Positions 1 through 12,177 are shown, counted from the stretch's first letter. The stretch: DNA of 64,000 nucleotides from Nectonema munidae (GCA_030549495.1 JAUIRK010000729.1:1-64000); one strand, 5' to 3'. Program-made: numbers and translations. Notes: a model not told the origin generated them from the letters alone.

Positions 1-89
1 TTATCTCCGACATTTTCGATAGATTTATTTCCAACATTACACTTTCTGCAGAACATCTCATCAGCTTCCACAAATTAAAAACCGACGTT

Positions 90-963
90 TTGCTTACACA
101 CTCTGATAAGATCGAAAAGCTAACCAACATTCTGCCTTCTCACGCTTCACACACAAACCCCCCACCTACAAAAACTTACTCACAAACACTCACCACTATA
201 TCGCCTTCATTCCCTACATCCACAAATTCCAACACCCCACAATCAAATAGACCCAAAACTCTCAATAATAATCTCACCAACTATTTCCTCTCAAAACAGA
301 TCTCAAAAAGCTTCTTTCAAAAAAGATATCATAAAGAATATCGAAACAAGCACTCAACCAATAGTAATAAAAAATACTCGAAACTCCTCTTCTGGATCCC
401 TCATTTTTCAATTTGAGAATAATCATCAGAAAAACTTGGCCATCAACTCACTATCGAAAAAGGGCATCACCGCTATAGAAATTCCACCCATCCTCCTTCG
501 TTTTGTACTCTCTGGCATTCCTGTAGACCTCCCCATAGAAGACATTCCCACACAATTCACTCAAGAAAACTGTTTCCTTAAAGACCTAGGAACAAACAGG
601 TCAGTAAGGCAACTCGGAAAAAAGGCCCTTTACTCATACACTATAACCTTCGAAACATCCACCAACACTCTTTTCAAACACTTCTGTGAAAATCCTAAAA
701 TTATTATCCACCACACCATCCTCCACCCTAAAATCTTCAAACCACGGCTCTCTCAATGCGAAAACTGTCTGATATTCAATCACTCCACTTCAAAATGCAA
801 AGCAGAATCCCCACATTGCAATCACTACGGAGACAGAGGGCACTCGATTGAGTCATGTATTTTTGCTAAAGAACCCTCTAAACTCTCTTGCTCCAACTGT
901 CACCAAAAACACTCTTCCACTTCCGACACATGCCCTCACCGCATACAACATACAAAAAACATG
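90..963 (+). pseudogene. LINE family 1 ORF1 (nucleic-acid-binding protein with zinc knuckles)
   Basis: This is the RNA-binding ORF1 of the LINE. The first stretch (90-416) is Thr/Ser/Pro/Asn-rich and lacks recognisable motifs. After a break the frame resumes at about 436. Three knuckle-like motifs follow at about 766-945. The first is a complete CCHC (C-x2-C-x4-H-x4-C). The second has Tyr where the second Cys should be. The third is of the C-x2-C-x3-H-x6-C type common in I/R1-like ORF1s. The frame runs on without a stop into the endonuclease at about 985. That is unusual for a two-ORF LINE and may be a chance result of decay. No convincing start codon is visible because the 5' part is damaged. 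Confidence 0.8.
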
Positions 964-966
964 CAT

Positions 967-3900
967 GACATACACTCTAACAATCAAAAATTTCATATGC
1001 TAAACTTCTTACACATAAACACTAATCACTCATCCATCAGCTGGGCAAACCTCACACACATACTACACAGCTTCAGTCACGACATAATTTCAATCAACGA
1101 GCCATACGCACTCAATCTCTCTCTACCCTCCATTCCCAGCACATACTCCTCTCTTTACATATCACCACCCACCTACTACTCTGCTTGCATTCCACTAAAA
1201 TCATCACTCATTTTCACATTCCTCAAGCAATTTTCCTCACAACAATGCGCTTTTCCGATTATTTTTTCATCCAACACTCCCCTTCTTTTTTGCTCTTACT
1301 ATTCCCCACCCTCCAACCAAAATGCTTTCACTGATGCCTTCACTCTCGATCTCAACCGCGCCAAAGCACACATATCAGCGATTTCCAAATCATTTACACC
1401 GACTGCAACGCGCGATCCTTCCTTTGGGACCAAAAAGAAAACGTACGCGGCATCGAGGCGACATCCTTCATCGCCCAACACAATCTACACATTTGCGACA
1501 ACACAACAAAGCGAACCTTAGAATTATAAACAACATTGTCACCTCATCACATATTGACATAACTCTCTCTTCAGCAAACACGTACGATCTCATCTGAAAC
1601 TGGGCCATCACCGATCAACCCTCCGCATCTGACCATCACTACATCACTTTTCAACTCAACATCAATGCGAAAGCGCACACACGCACCCCCACGAAATCTC
1701 CAAAATACACGCACTGGCACACCTTCCTCTCTAATCTATTCACCAATCTACCGCACTGCACACCCGCACTTCACTCAACTACCATCATAGAAGAAGCCGC
1801 TCTTAACATAAACAACGCTCTAACTACTTCGATAAACTCGTCCACTCCTTCAAAGCCCTATCCCCAAAGAAAAAATGCTTATTTTTGACACCAGCCCTGA
1901 GCCAACAAAAGAAAACACTACGCCGGTCCCTCAAAAACTTGAGGAAAAACCACTCATCCTCGAAAATCACATTCTACACACACACTCGACAACTCTACCT
2001 CAGCTCAATAAAAACTGCAAAGCGAAATGCATGGATTAGTTTTACCTCATCCACATCATCCAATCCATGGTCCACAATCAACAAAATCATCAAGTCAAAA
2101 TAGCCTACGGCCGATTTCCACAAACTACTTCCAGACCCAAACGCCGATTCAATTCAAATAAATCCACATTTTCTTTCTTCCTTTTTTCCTGCCGACAACC
2201 CCCTCTCTTACGATCCATATCAAGCCGCATTACGCTCCTCCTCACTCACACTCACAACATCGCTAACCATCCATCACTTCCTAGCCATAACATCATCTGA
2301 ACTCTCAGACACAGTAAACTCGCTCCGACTCAAGCCTCGACTCAATCTCCACAAATCACATTAAAAAGTCAATCTATTTCCTAGAAAAACACTTAATCAA
2401 CATCTACAACGCTTGTGTAACCCTCTCCTTTTATCCTTCATTATGGAAAATAGGAAAAGTTATTTTTCTACCAAAACCCCACAAAGATCTCTCAGAACTC
2501 AAAAACTGGAGACCTATTACATTCTTCCCGTCCTCGGCAAAATCCTAGAAAAAATCCTCCGAAGAAGGCTCGTCCACTAAATTAATCAAAACAACCTCAT
2601 CCATCCCTCCCAGTTTGCCTATCTTCCTCCCCGAAACACCGAGTCAGCCTTATCAAAACTAACTGAACACATTCAACACTCCATCACATCTCACAAAACC
2701 GCTACAGTCCTATTTCTTGACATTGATAATGCATTTAACATCGCCTGGCACCCCACAATCCTTCTGAACATGCATCTCAAAAAATATCCACCCTACATGA
2801 TTAAATTCATACACAACTATCAACAAAATCGAGCTTTCGTTTTTCGCGAAAAATCAACACGTGCAGTTCACTTGCTATCACTCTCTACCCCTCAAGGAGG
2901 ATGCCTCTCCGACATTCTCTGGCTTATCTTGATAAAACCCTTTTCTCGACATCCTCGACTCAAACGCACACTTCTCACAATGCTTCTCAGACGACCTGCT
3001 ATTTTCCTTTTCCTCGAACACACAACCCGAAAATATTCAGCGCATCTTCCTTTTTCAACGCTTTAAATTTCACACTAATGCATTTTATGCGTAAACATTA
3101 TCCGCATCTACCCCTACGCATCAACAACACAACTCTCATACAACCCGTAAGAACCACTAAATACTTGGGTCTCACCTTTCAAACCAATTTGAAATGGTCT
3201 ATACACTTCAAAAACATTTACACAAAACTCACTAGGACCCTATTTCAATTAAGAAAAGCTATTTCATACAAATGGGGCCTCAGCATTCACCACTCTCTTT
3301 TTATTTACAAATCACTCATACTTCCATCACTTCAATATGGCATTCTATCTTGGGGGTCATCACTCGATCATCCCACAACCCTGACTTTTCTTTTCAAAAT
3401 CCATCGCCTTAGTCTTTTAACAATTTCAAAAGCTTTCCGCCCAACTTCCACTTCTTCTTTAGAGTTCATGTTAAATTGTCCACCCCTTCTCATTCATATG
3501 AAAAGCACACTCATCAAACGTTACATCAAGATATACAAATCCTTACTACCTCCCTCTTCAGCCTCCATGCTCCACCTACCCTTCAACGCTATACACCCCT
3601 ACACAATCCTTCTCCATACAGCACTCCCACACCTGCAACAATACCTCGTACACCAAAAAGTTCATCCAGCCACACTAACACACCCATCGTTATCTCTTCC
3701 ATACAACATCACAATTTATCCCAAAAAGTACACCGCAATTACCCACATAAAAGAGATCAGGCAACTCTCAAACCTCTCTACACTCAGAATTTTCACAGAC
3801 GCGGCCAAATCAATAAACAGATGCGCTTTCGCATACGCTTTCCACGCAGACGACTCTCTAATTCCCTTCCATTCCTCAAATTCTCCATTAAACCACTTGA

Positions 3901-4664
3901 CCTCGACATATGATGCTGAATGCACAGCCTTAATCCCCTCCTGCTACCACATTACCCATAACATTCACCTGTTCAAACAGTTCACCCACATTCATTTCTA
4001 CACAAACTCACAGAAAATTACACGTGACCTACATCTTCACAGAAACATTTCTTTCCACACCTCAATCCTATTATCAAAACTGCGTTTTATCTCCTCTCTT
4101 TTCACGATTTCTATTCTCTGGTGCCCTGCTCATTCCAACATACAAGAACACATACGCGTAGACTTGCTCGCTAAACAAGGCATTTCCAAAACACACACAT
4201 TACACCTAACTTCCATAAACCCCGACGTTCTCACTCAAAACCTCACTTTACACACCTTTAATCTATAGCAACAAATTATCACCAAGTCCTCCAACACAAC
4301 GCTCTCAGATATACCGGATATAAAAACAATACACCAATCCTGTGCCATCAACAAATTCACCCCATCGCGATCCATAATAAGATGGTTTTCAGGTCACTGA
4401 CCCTGTAAATCATATCTATATCACATCAAACTCACCGACAATCAAACCTGCCGTTTCTGCAACGACGCTTTAGAAACACCTTATCACCTATTATTCATAT
4501 GCCCTTTTTTCATCTCCTATCGACACACAATGATAAACTCGTGCATCAAAACTCTAGGCCATTTTCCAACAAACTTCAGCCAAATCTTCTTCCACCCCAA
4601 TTTATTAAACGCACTATCTTCTTCGATTAAAACAATCGAACCCATCCTACTAACGCATCCTCAT
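967..4664 (+). pseudogene. LINE family 1 ORF2 (endonuclease, reverse transcriptase, RNase H)
   Basis: Endonuclease: starts around 985 (LHINTN) and ends with an SDHHYI-type motif near 1625. Reverse transcriptase: about 2430-3150, with LDIDNAFN near 2720, a STPQGGCLSD motif near 2890 and a CFSDD box (YxDD equivalent) near 2985 in another frame. RNase H: about 3785-4190, with FTDAAKS, YDAEC, FYTNSQ and WCPAHS. The third acidic residue is Asn instead of Asp, so the RNase H is probably dead. A Cys/His motif (CRFC...H...C) lies near 4450-4505. At least six frame changes or stops break the reading. The same domains occur in better shape in the copy at 5342-8870. Confidence 0.9.
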
Positions 4665-4800
4665 TAAGCACACTTAGTTTCTTTTACTTACATTTTAGAA
4701 ATCTCTGACTTTATTTCCATCACCCTTGTCAAGCTTAAACCGTCTTCAAGCTTTCAACAACGCTCTCGAACGATCTTCAACTAATCTTTAACAAGCAGTT

Positions 4801-4858
4801 TGCAAGCATATCAATTGATTTTGGAAAGTGCTTTGACATCCTTACCAATCCAATCCAT
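4801..4858 (+). other. LINE family 1 3' terminal hairpin and CCAAT tail
   Basis: The terminus reads TGCAAGCATAT, a weak hairpin (CAA...TTG stem), then GTGCTTTGACATC and a short CCAAT repeat. The same layout ends the LINE at 9045 and the SINE at 9300. In LINEs such a terminal structure is the site recognised by the reverse transcriptase. Here that role is inferred from conservation of layout. Confidence 0.75.
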
Positions 4859-4954
4859 TGCTTTCAAAATTTAGTTATATATTATATCTATAATTAGAAT
4901 AATAATGTAAGTGGTAATAAGGTAACATTACAAAAAATATACTAATAAGTATGA

Positions 4955-5062
4955 ATACTGATTTGGTAACTCAAGGTCTTGGGTTCGATCCCGTATCAAG
5001 CCTGATTTCCTCATAGTTCGATACAAGCTGCGCAATTGTGCCTTCTTGATGAAAACACCCTA
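4955..5062 (+). repeat. tRNA-derived SINE, family B, copy 1 (5' part missing)
   Basis: A perfect pol III B-box-like GGTTCGATCCC lies at 4982-4992, followed by a non-tRNA body containing CATAGTTCGATACAAGC and GAAAACACCC and then an A-rich tail. The same body recurs on the minus strand at 13500-13982 and 32380-32523, which defines a family. No A box is clear in this copy. It sits between the two LINEs; 4863-4954 and 5063-5341 are AT-rich with nothing else recognisable. Confidence 0.75.
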
Positions 5063-5341
5063 TAAAAAATATATATAAATATATCTGTGAACTATACAAA
5101 ATTTATTCAAAAAATTTTTAATTTAACTTAACAAAGTCAACGAAATAAAAAGGTAATTAGATTTTGATACTTGTAATGGAATACTTGTCCTTAGTAAAAA
5201 GACCATATCTTCTGTAAAGTTGACTTTATAGACAGTGCAAGATTTCTCTAATGTAACTGATCTAACTTTGGAGGATAGTGTTTCCAGATATAAATTTAAA
5301 CAAGTTTTAGTTTAACAAAAAAAATTTAAACCTCTCTTTCA

Positions 5342-8300
5342 CACACTCCTCTACCATCTTTCTCCGCAACGAGTTATTTCTTCACATTTGTTCATTCGAA
5401 GCCAACTCCAATCCTCTTCTGCTCCTTGTATTGCTCTCCTTCTAATTCAACCGTTATCCCTGAATCATTCTCTACTTCTCTCCGTAATGCAAAAGCATTT
5501 ATTTCTTATAATTTTTCAAATCAGTTTCACTTGATCATCTGTACTGACTCCAATGCACGATCTCTACTCTGGGACTACGCTGCAAATACAAGAGGCAATG
5601 TCCTGTTATCTTTTCTTTCCTCAAACGAACTCTTTCTAGCCGACAAATCCAAGGAACCAACTTTCTTTAAATCAGTTAGAAATTCTCCTGTTTCGTCCCA
5701 CATTGATCTAACTCTAACCTCAAAGTTTTCTCTCAGCCATATCCTGAACTGGTCTATATCCGACAACCCATCAGCTTCTGACCATCATTTTATCACTTTT
5801 CAAATTGATACCTCACCCTCTAGCTGTTCGACATACGTTTCAACAAATAACCATCTCCATTGGCTAACATTTCTCAAATCCCTTAAAAAGAATCTTCCTT
5901 CTGCCCACCGTTCTCTATCTTCTACTTTAGAGTTAGAAGAATTCTCTCTTCAGTTAAACAATACGATTTCTGAAAGCATTTCTTCTTCAACTCCCAAAAA
6001 TCGTGTGTTTGCTAGGAAAAATGCTTTCTTCTGGAATTCAAATCTTTCTCGCCTGAAGTCAGCCGCACGTCAAGCTCTCAAAAGTTTTAGAAAGCAAAGA
6101 ACCACGCCTTCTCTTTTAAAATATCAAAGTTGTATAGCTGATTTCAAATCTGCAATCAGGCAAGAGAAAAGAGACTCTTGGATCAAATACACCTCTCAAG
6201 CAAGCAAAAATCCTTGGAAAATTATCAACGCATTATCCAATAAGAAAAAGCAAGCTGATCTTCCTTTCATCAATTCTTCTTTCCTCCCGAACAAAATCTA
6301 TCACAATCCTTCTTTTCTTACTTCTTTTTTCCCTCATGATTCACCTACTTTTGATGACGTGAATCACTCATTACTGCGAGCTAAGGTGGCCTTTTCACTT
6401 TCTAAAATTCAGAATTCCTCATTCCCTGAGATCACCATCAAGGAAATAACCCAAACTATCGACAATCTTAACTCTAGATCTTCTTCTAGTTTTGATCTGA
6501 TTACTCCCTTACATATTCAAAGATCATTTCATCTCTTCATCAAACACCTTATCTTAGTCTTCAATTCTATTCTATCTCTTTCTCACTTTCCTTCCATTTG
6601 GAAAATAGGTCGTCTCATTTTTATTCCGGAAACCACATAAAGATCTAAACATTTCTTCCAACTGGCGCCCCATCACTATTCTTCCAGCCTTAGGTAAAAT
6701 TTTTGAAAAAATTATTAGACGTCGACTTATATATCAAATTCACTCCCACAATCTCATTAATAATCTTCAATGTGCTTACCTACCGTTCAGAAATACCGAA
6801 TCCGCTCTTTCAAACTTCTCCACTTACATTGAAAAATCAAATCAAGAGAAAAAAATATGCTCTTCTATTTTCCTAGACATATCCAATGCGTTTAATAATG
6901 CTTGGCATCCTGCTATTCTTTCCAATCTATTATCTAAAGCCTACCCCAAATACCTTATAAAATTAATATCTAGTTACCTCTCAAACAGACAACTCATCTT
7001 CAAATATAAATTCTTCTCTGCTGTTCATTCTCTCTCTCTATCTACACCACAAGGTGGTTGCCTCTCGGATATTCTCTGGATTGTCCTAATCAATCCAATC
7101 CTCGACTTTATTAGGTCAAATACAGAATTCGCTCAATGTTATTCTGATGACATTGTTTTCTCCTTCTCAAGTGACTCACTTATTAAGAATCTTTATAGAA
7201 TTTCAGCCTTTTTTAAATCTCTAGTGAAATTTTCTAACTCATTCAAGATCTCCTTTAATCCATCTAAAACGTCGTTGATCCATTTCACTCGAAAATCAAT
7301 TTCAAATCTTGGTGTCACTTTAAACTCGACCTATATAACACCCTCATCATCTGTTAAATATCTCGGGCTCACTTTCCAATCCAACTTACGTTGGACGGAA
7401 TACTTCAAAAGTTTATACAAAAAGCTAAGCTTCATAATTTTTTCCACAAAAAAAGTCGTTGCTTACAAATGGGGCTTGTCTGTCTCTCACTCTCGTTTTA
7501 TATACACCGGCATTGTCCTTCCTATCATCCAATACGGTATTCTCTCCTGGGGCTTAGCTCTTCTTCATTCATCTTCGCTCCATCTACTTTCTAAAATTCA
7601 TAGGCTATGTCTCCTCTCTATATCCAAGGCATTCCGCTCTACCTCTACTAGCTTACTTGAAATTATGCTAGATATTCCTCCTCTCCATCTTCAACTAAAA
7701 AAGATTTTACTAAAGAGATTTATTTTCATGTATAAATCTTGCAATCCTCCACTCTTAACTTCTCACGATTTTTCTGACATCACGCCTTCCTTCAGTTTCT
7801 TTAACTCACTACTTTCCTCTTTTGCTCCTAACTTGAAAGTTCACCTTGTTCATCGTAATTTGCCATCTATAACTTTAAAGCATCCCTCATCACCCCTTCC
7901 ATACTCTCTAAATATTTGTCGTAATAACAGTTTAGCAAAATCGTCTATTTTGACATCTCGCATTAGCCCTCATATTTTGCGTATCTTTTCCGATGCTTCG
8001 AAGTCTTCAAATCATTGCTCAATAGCATGGGCCTTTTTTAAGCCTTTCTCAATTTCTCCTTTCTTCAAATTCCAAGCTCCAATTGATTCCTTACTCTCCA
8101 CATCAGAAGCTGAATCAATTGCTATCCTCTCTGCTTGTAACCATCTTCTTTCCAATATCCAGTCTTTTTCTTCTTTCAAACATTTAAGCTTTTTTACTGA
8201 TTCTCGTAACACTATTCATCATCTCAACCTGACTTCCCGAATTCCCTACTTTATATCTCTCATTTATCCGAAACTCCTCCTTTTATCTAACAAATTCTCT

Positions 8301-8870
8301 TTAAGCTTTAATTGGTGCCCATCCCACACTGATATCTACGAAAACCACTATGTCGACATCTTAGCCAAGCAAGCAAGTCATCTCTCACCCGTCTTGTCCC
8401 TTTCCACCCACTTCAAAGTTTTCAACTTGGTTTTTATTGACCACGTTTATAAAATCTGGAACAGGGAAAGTATTTCTTCAAAGTCGCGTTTAACCAATTC
8501 ATTCTCAAATGTACAAGCAATTCAATATACATGGAGCCAAAGCAATTTCAAAATAACCCGACCTCTTATTAGATGGCTGTCAGGTCATGTATCTTGCAAA
8601 GAATACTTACTTCAACGAAAAATTTCTAACGATAGCTTATGTCGTTTATGTCATGAATTTTCAGAGTCACCCTACCACATTATTTTTACATGTCAATACA
8701 CCCACACAATCTGCGAAAATTTCATTAACTCGACAATGCGCACTCTTGGACGTTTTCCTATCTCCCTAACTGACCTAATCTATTATCCATCCCTTCTCAT
8801 CAAACTTAATAAATTGATTAATGTAATTGAACCTAAACTTATTGTCTTGCCCATCCATTCACCCAATTAG
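5342..8870 (+). pseudogene. LINE family 2 ORF2 (endonuclease-RT-RNase H), one frameshift
   Basis: In frame from about 5342 to 6640 are the endonuclease (IICTDSNARS; SDHHFITFQ near 5779) and the RT N-terminus. One extra G at about 6628 (CCGGAAACC where CCGAAACC is expected) shifts the frame. From there it is open to the TAG at 8870. RT motifs: LDISNAFN near 6870, STPQGGCLSD near 7040, and a CYSDD box near 7138. RNase H carries all acidic residues: FSDASKS, SEAES, FFTDSRN and the terminal VDILAKQ. A CRLC...H...C motif lies near 8640-8700. The start codon and ORF1 are missing through 5' truncation. Enzymatically the domains look complete, so this family was probably active fairly recently. Confidence 0.93.
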
Positions 8871-8873
8871 TCA

Positions 8874-8899
8874 TTTTTTTTTTTTTTTTTTTTTTTTTT
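8874..8899 (+). repeat. poly-T run (26 T) in LINE family 2 3' UTR
   Basis: An uninterrupted 26-base T run lies directly after the ORF2 stop. It lies about 100 bases before the conserved terminal hairpin, so it is internal to the 3' UTR and not an antisense poly-A tail. Confidence 0.95.
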
Positions 8900-8982
8900 A
8901 GCTTTTATATCTACACTTGTTTTCATTGTTTATTTTAGATCATTAAACCCACTTTTTCCTATATTCCCAAGCAACACAGCAC

Positions 8983-9045
8983 TGCAAGCATATCGACTTA
9001 AGTCGGATTGTGCTTTGAGATCTCACTACCTACCTACCTACCTAC
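8983..9045 (+). other. LINE family 2 3' terminal hairpin and CTAC tail
   Basis: TGCAAGCATAT is followed by the self-complementary CGACTTAAGTCG (4-bp stem, TTAA loop), then GATT, GTGCTTTGAGATC and five CTAC units. Position and flanks match the SINE tail at 9246-9300, where the stem is AGCC/GGCT. The stem is kept while its bases differ. Confidence 0.85.
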
Positions 9046-9119
9046 TATTATAAAATAATTATATTATTATTTATAAATAATTATTATATTTTAAGTTATT
9101 ATTATAATATAAACCATTT

Positions 9120-9300
9120 TTTCAGATCCTTAATGGTTGTTAGGGTGTACCTCTCAGCTTAACAGTTAAAGGTTAGGGGTTCGATCCCCAAGGCTCCCAA
9201 CTCTAAAAACAAATTTACAAAAACTGTGATAACCATCTTACATAATGCATGCATATAGCCTTACGGCTGAAAGTGCTTTGATATCTCCAACCAACCAACC
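9120..9300 (+). repeat. tRNA-derived SINE, family A, with LINE-type 3' tail and exact 14-bp target duplication
   Basis: The 14-bp direct repeat AATATAAACCATTT lies at 9106-9119 and 9301-9314 and bounds the insertion exactly. The body has a tRNA-like head with a B-box-like GGTTCGATCCC near 9178. A short linker follows, then a tail (9246-9300) almost the same as the 3' end of LINE family 2: hairpin, GTGCTTTGATATC and CCAA repeats. The tail is expected to let the SINE use the LINE machinery. The exact duplication suggests recent insertion. Confidence 0.9.
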
Positions 9301-9314
9301 AATATAAACCATTT

Positions 9315-10005
9315 AAATTTAAAAAAAATATGAATACCACACTGTTTTGATGCAACACCATTACCACCATAATGGAGTAAAAAGCCCATTTTCAAAATAA
9401 ATTGTTTTTAAGCATGGTCTAGAATTTTAGTGCCACAATTTTACTTTATATCAGCCTATAATTGTCTTTATAGACTACACTTGATGAATTATCATATTTA
9501 AGAAAAAAAGGTAAAATTCGAAAAAACACATTTTTTTGTGTTTAAAAAACCCTAAAAAAATTGAGCGCCATCTATTTTAAATTTTTATTTCTAATGCTAC
9601 AAAGTTTAAAATCCAACTATTTTATGAACAAAAGAATAAAATTGATTAAATATATTATAAAAAAATTTATTTATGGAAAAACACGAAATGTAAGTCACTA
9701 TGAACTCAGCAATGACATGTTATATGCTCTATGAACAGAAGAGAACAGCTGTGCACAGTGCATAATTTATATCTTTCTCCCAGCACCAAACACCTCGAAT
9801 AACGACCACTAAAGATATCGATCAACTCGTTGTGACGCAAATCTTGCATCATCGTAATAATCAAGATGTGGGAAATCCTTGGAAAGAATAAACAATCAGA
9901 TAAATCTATCTACAGTTTCTCATTGCACGGTTATTGATTTTCATACGCAAACAGTTATTGTTCTGTTTCACTACATCATCTTTGCTAACTTCAACTATAC
10001 AAAAT
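9315..10005. other. non-coding stretch upstream of piggyBac 1
   Basis: AT-rich, with no coding sequence. At 9373-9391 it holds AATGGAGTAAAAAGCCCA, which recurs in direct orientation at 13360-13380 and, altered, at 12065. These may be terminal or subterminal motifs of a piggyBac family, but no inverted TTAA-flanked ends could be fixed. Confidence 0.4.
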
Positions 10006-11780
10006 ATGAGTTCTTTATCTTCCTTTACTGAATCCAACGAAGAGGAGCTTTCTGAATGCTCTGAAGATATAGCTTCTGATATTTTTCAAAGTTCAGAAGA
10101 GTTTGAAGTTGAAAGTTTTGATAACTCTGATGATGATTTACAAAATCGGGATGAAATCATAGATGATGATAGCCTTTTGGCTCCAGATGAAATTGAAATT
10201 ACGTGGACCCCTCTAAACCTTGTTATTGGCCCTAATTTGAGCCGTAACAGACGTAATCTTTCATCTAGGCCATTTGGACCTTCAAATGAAGCAGTGGGAA
10301 TGAGAAATGAATTTGACATCTTCAAGCTTTTTTTTGATGTTAATCTTATGAGTTATATAGTTGATATGACTAGAAAAAAAGCTGCAGAAAACTACAGGTA
10401 ATTCCTTTTGAAAAATTTTCACGTAAAATTTTTACTTATTTTTATTAGTAATGCCAATTGCAAGTGGGAAGAACTAAAGAGCTGCTACGAAAGATTTGAA
10501 ATTTCCGATCTTTTTGCTTACTTTGGTTGTATCCTTCATATAGGCCAAAATAAAAGCCAAAAAATTATCACGCGTCAGTTATTTTCAAAACCTGAGATCC
10601 CTTCCTTAGAGCAGCAATTGGCAGGCGTATGTTTATGTTTATTCACATTTTCATTAGGTTTGACGACAGAACTCTAAGGGATAGAAACGACAAAATATCA
10701 CCAATAAGATACCTACATGATAGTTTTTTTCATAAGTGCCATAGATTTTGGACACCACTTGACTCCGTCACAATTGACGAGCAATTAATCAAATTTAGAG
10801 GTGGTTCGCCTGTAAAGGTTTATGATAGAATAAAACCAGGCCACTATGGAATGAAAATGTTCCATTTGAACGATTCTAAAACTTTCTATGTAATGAAGCC
10901 TGAGCTTTACGTTACTGGTCTAACGGATAAAAACTATTTCTCCAGTCTTACAGTTTTTAAGCGATTGATTTCACAGTGTCAGTTGCCTGAAGGCTGTGGA
11001 ATATATTTAGATCGCTTCTTCACATCACACGAATTAGCAGAGTGGTCTCTTGGACTACACTTGATTATTTGCGGTACTATCAATCCAAATAGTAGATTTG
11101 TACCGGCTTTACTCAAACCTAAGTATTTGAAAACTCTAAACTTACAAGAGACTGAGAGCAAGATAGTGTATAGTAGGTTTGCATCGCTTTCAATATACAT
11201 ACCATTGAAACATGCTAAAAAAAAATTCAAGCCTGTATACATTTTGTCTTCACAATACACTCGAAGTGTAACCATAACGAATAACAAAAGCAAACCAGAA
11301 ACAATATTATGTTATAATGAAAATAAATATGGTGTTGACAGTTTCAACCGAAAGGCAAGGGAATATACCTGTTACAAAACGAGTAGGCGCTGGACTATGG
11401 CGATATTTACCAATTATATAGACATTGCAGCTTACAATTCATGGGTTATTTTCCAGCACAATTGCTCCGAAATAGCTATCTCTACAAAAAAGGGAGGAAG
11501 AAAAGTTTTTTTGAAAAGCTTATCCCTAAGCCTATTCAGACAATCAATGCTAAATCGTTCACTTATTGCTCAAATTTCTTTGCCGATAAAGAGCGTTTTG
11601 TCTTACTTCGGATTTCCTGCACCTCCTGCAATCTCAGAAGCTCTTTCTTCAAGCAGAGCATATTGTTTTGTACCCGATTGCAAGCCAAGAACGAGAGGGA
11701 CGCGCAAGCGTGCTCGTTGCAAAAGATTTATTTGCAAAAAGCATTCTTTTTTAACTTGTCCTCTCTGCAACATTTCTTGA
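10006..11780 (+). pseudogene. piggyBac-like transposase 1 (one intron, one frameshift)
   Basis: A DDE transposase of the piggyBac family, which cuts and pastes at TTAA. The ATG at 10006 (MSSLSSF) opens an acidic Ser/Asp/Glu-rich N-terminus typical of the family. A 51-bp GT-AG intron (10398-10448) restores the frame into ANCKWEELK. A frameshift near 10620 then leads into RFDDRTLRDRND and the catalytic core. Candidate catalytic Asp residues are in VTIDEQLIKFRGG (10770s), YLDRFFTS (about 11007) and YGVDSFNR (about 11330). A Cys-rich C-terminus (CFVPDC, CKRFIC, CPLC) ends at the TGA at 11780. With the intron removed only one break remains, so this is a moderately young copy. Terminal inverted repeats were not located. 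Confidence 0.9.
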
Positions 11781-12177
11781 ATATAACGCATGATGTTTTT
11801 TTATTTTAATAAATTTCATTTAGCTTTGATTTTTTAAAGATTTTTTAAGCGCTAGATTTTATATGGTGAAAAAAAAATTCATTCTATTTTTACCATAATC
11901 ATCATCCTCCTCCTTTTGATACAAAAGTAGTTGCTAAAATTATGATGAATTTTTTTTTTATAAATTTTGTTTTTATCTGAAATAATGAACGAGAGGTAAG
12001 TGCAGTAATTTTTGTTGATTGTATATTTTTTTCATTTTGAGAAATGGGACTTGAAAAAACACATTGGAGTAAACAGCCCAACAGTAGTAAGAGAAGCTTG
12101 CTCCGTCATTGTAGCATAATAAAGGTGATTTTGTCACATCACATAAAAAACCTGAAAGCTTGATTTTATGTAATAAA
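11781..12177. other. AT-rich non-coding stretch between piggyBac pieces
   Basis: No reading frame or RNA feature is supported here. It contains GAAAAAACACATTGGAGTAAACAGCCC near 12048 in two parts, related to motifs at 9373 and 13340-13380. Confidence 0.4.

Larger units (their letters stand above)
1..4862 (+). mobile_element. LINE family 1, I/LOA-like non-LTR retrotransposon, decayed, 5' end outside window
   Basis: The parts run in LINE order: an ORF1 with zinc knuckles, an AP-type endonuclease, a reverse transcriptase, an RNase H and a C-terminal Cys/His segment, then a 3' UTR ending in a hairpin and a short CCAAT repeat. RNase H in a LINE with a knuckle-bearing ORF1 points to the I/LOA group. 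Reading frame changes many times, so the copy is old. The coding strand is strikingly poor in G and rich in A and C. The second LINE at 5342-9045 is a related but distinct family with the same domain order and similar 3' terminus. Confidence 0.9.
5342..9045 (+). mobile_element. LINE family 2, I/LOA-like, 5'-truncated, almost intact coding region
   Basis: The element enters inside the endonuclease domain at about 5342 and runs to a CTAC tandem-repeat tail at 9045. This is typical of 5'-truncated target-primed insertion. Domain order matches family 1 (endonuclease, RT, RNase H, Cys/His), with about 3.4 kb open except for one extra base. It is clearly younger than the neighbouring family-1 copy. 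The coding strand is T- and C-rich and poor in G. A 26-T run at 8874-8899 lies just after the stop codon. No clear target-site duplication was seen. Confidence 0.93.

Noticed and set aside
4982-4992. tRNA genes at the B-box-like sequences (4982, 9178, 32462, 35848, 51376)
   Set aside because: None folds into a clean cloverleaf with paired acceptor stem; repeated bodies or tails show that the clearer ones are SINE heads.
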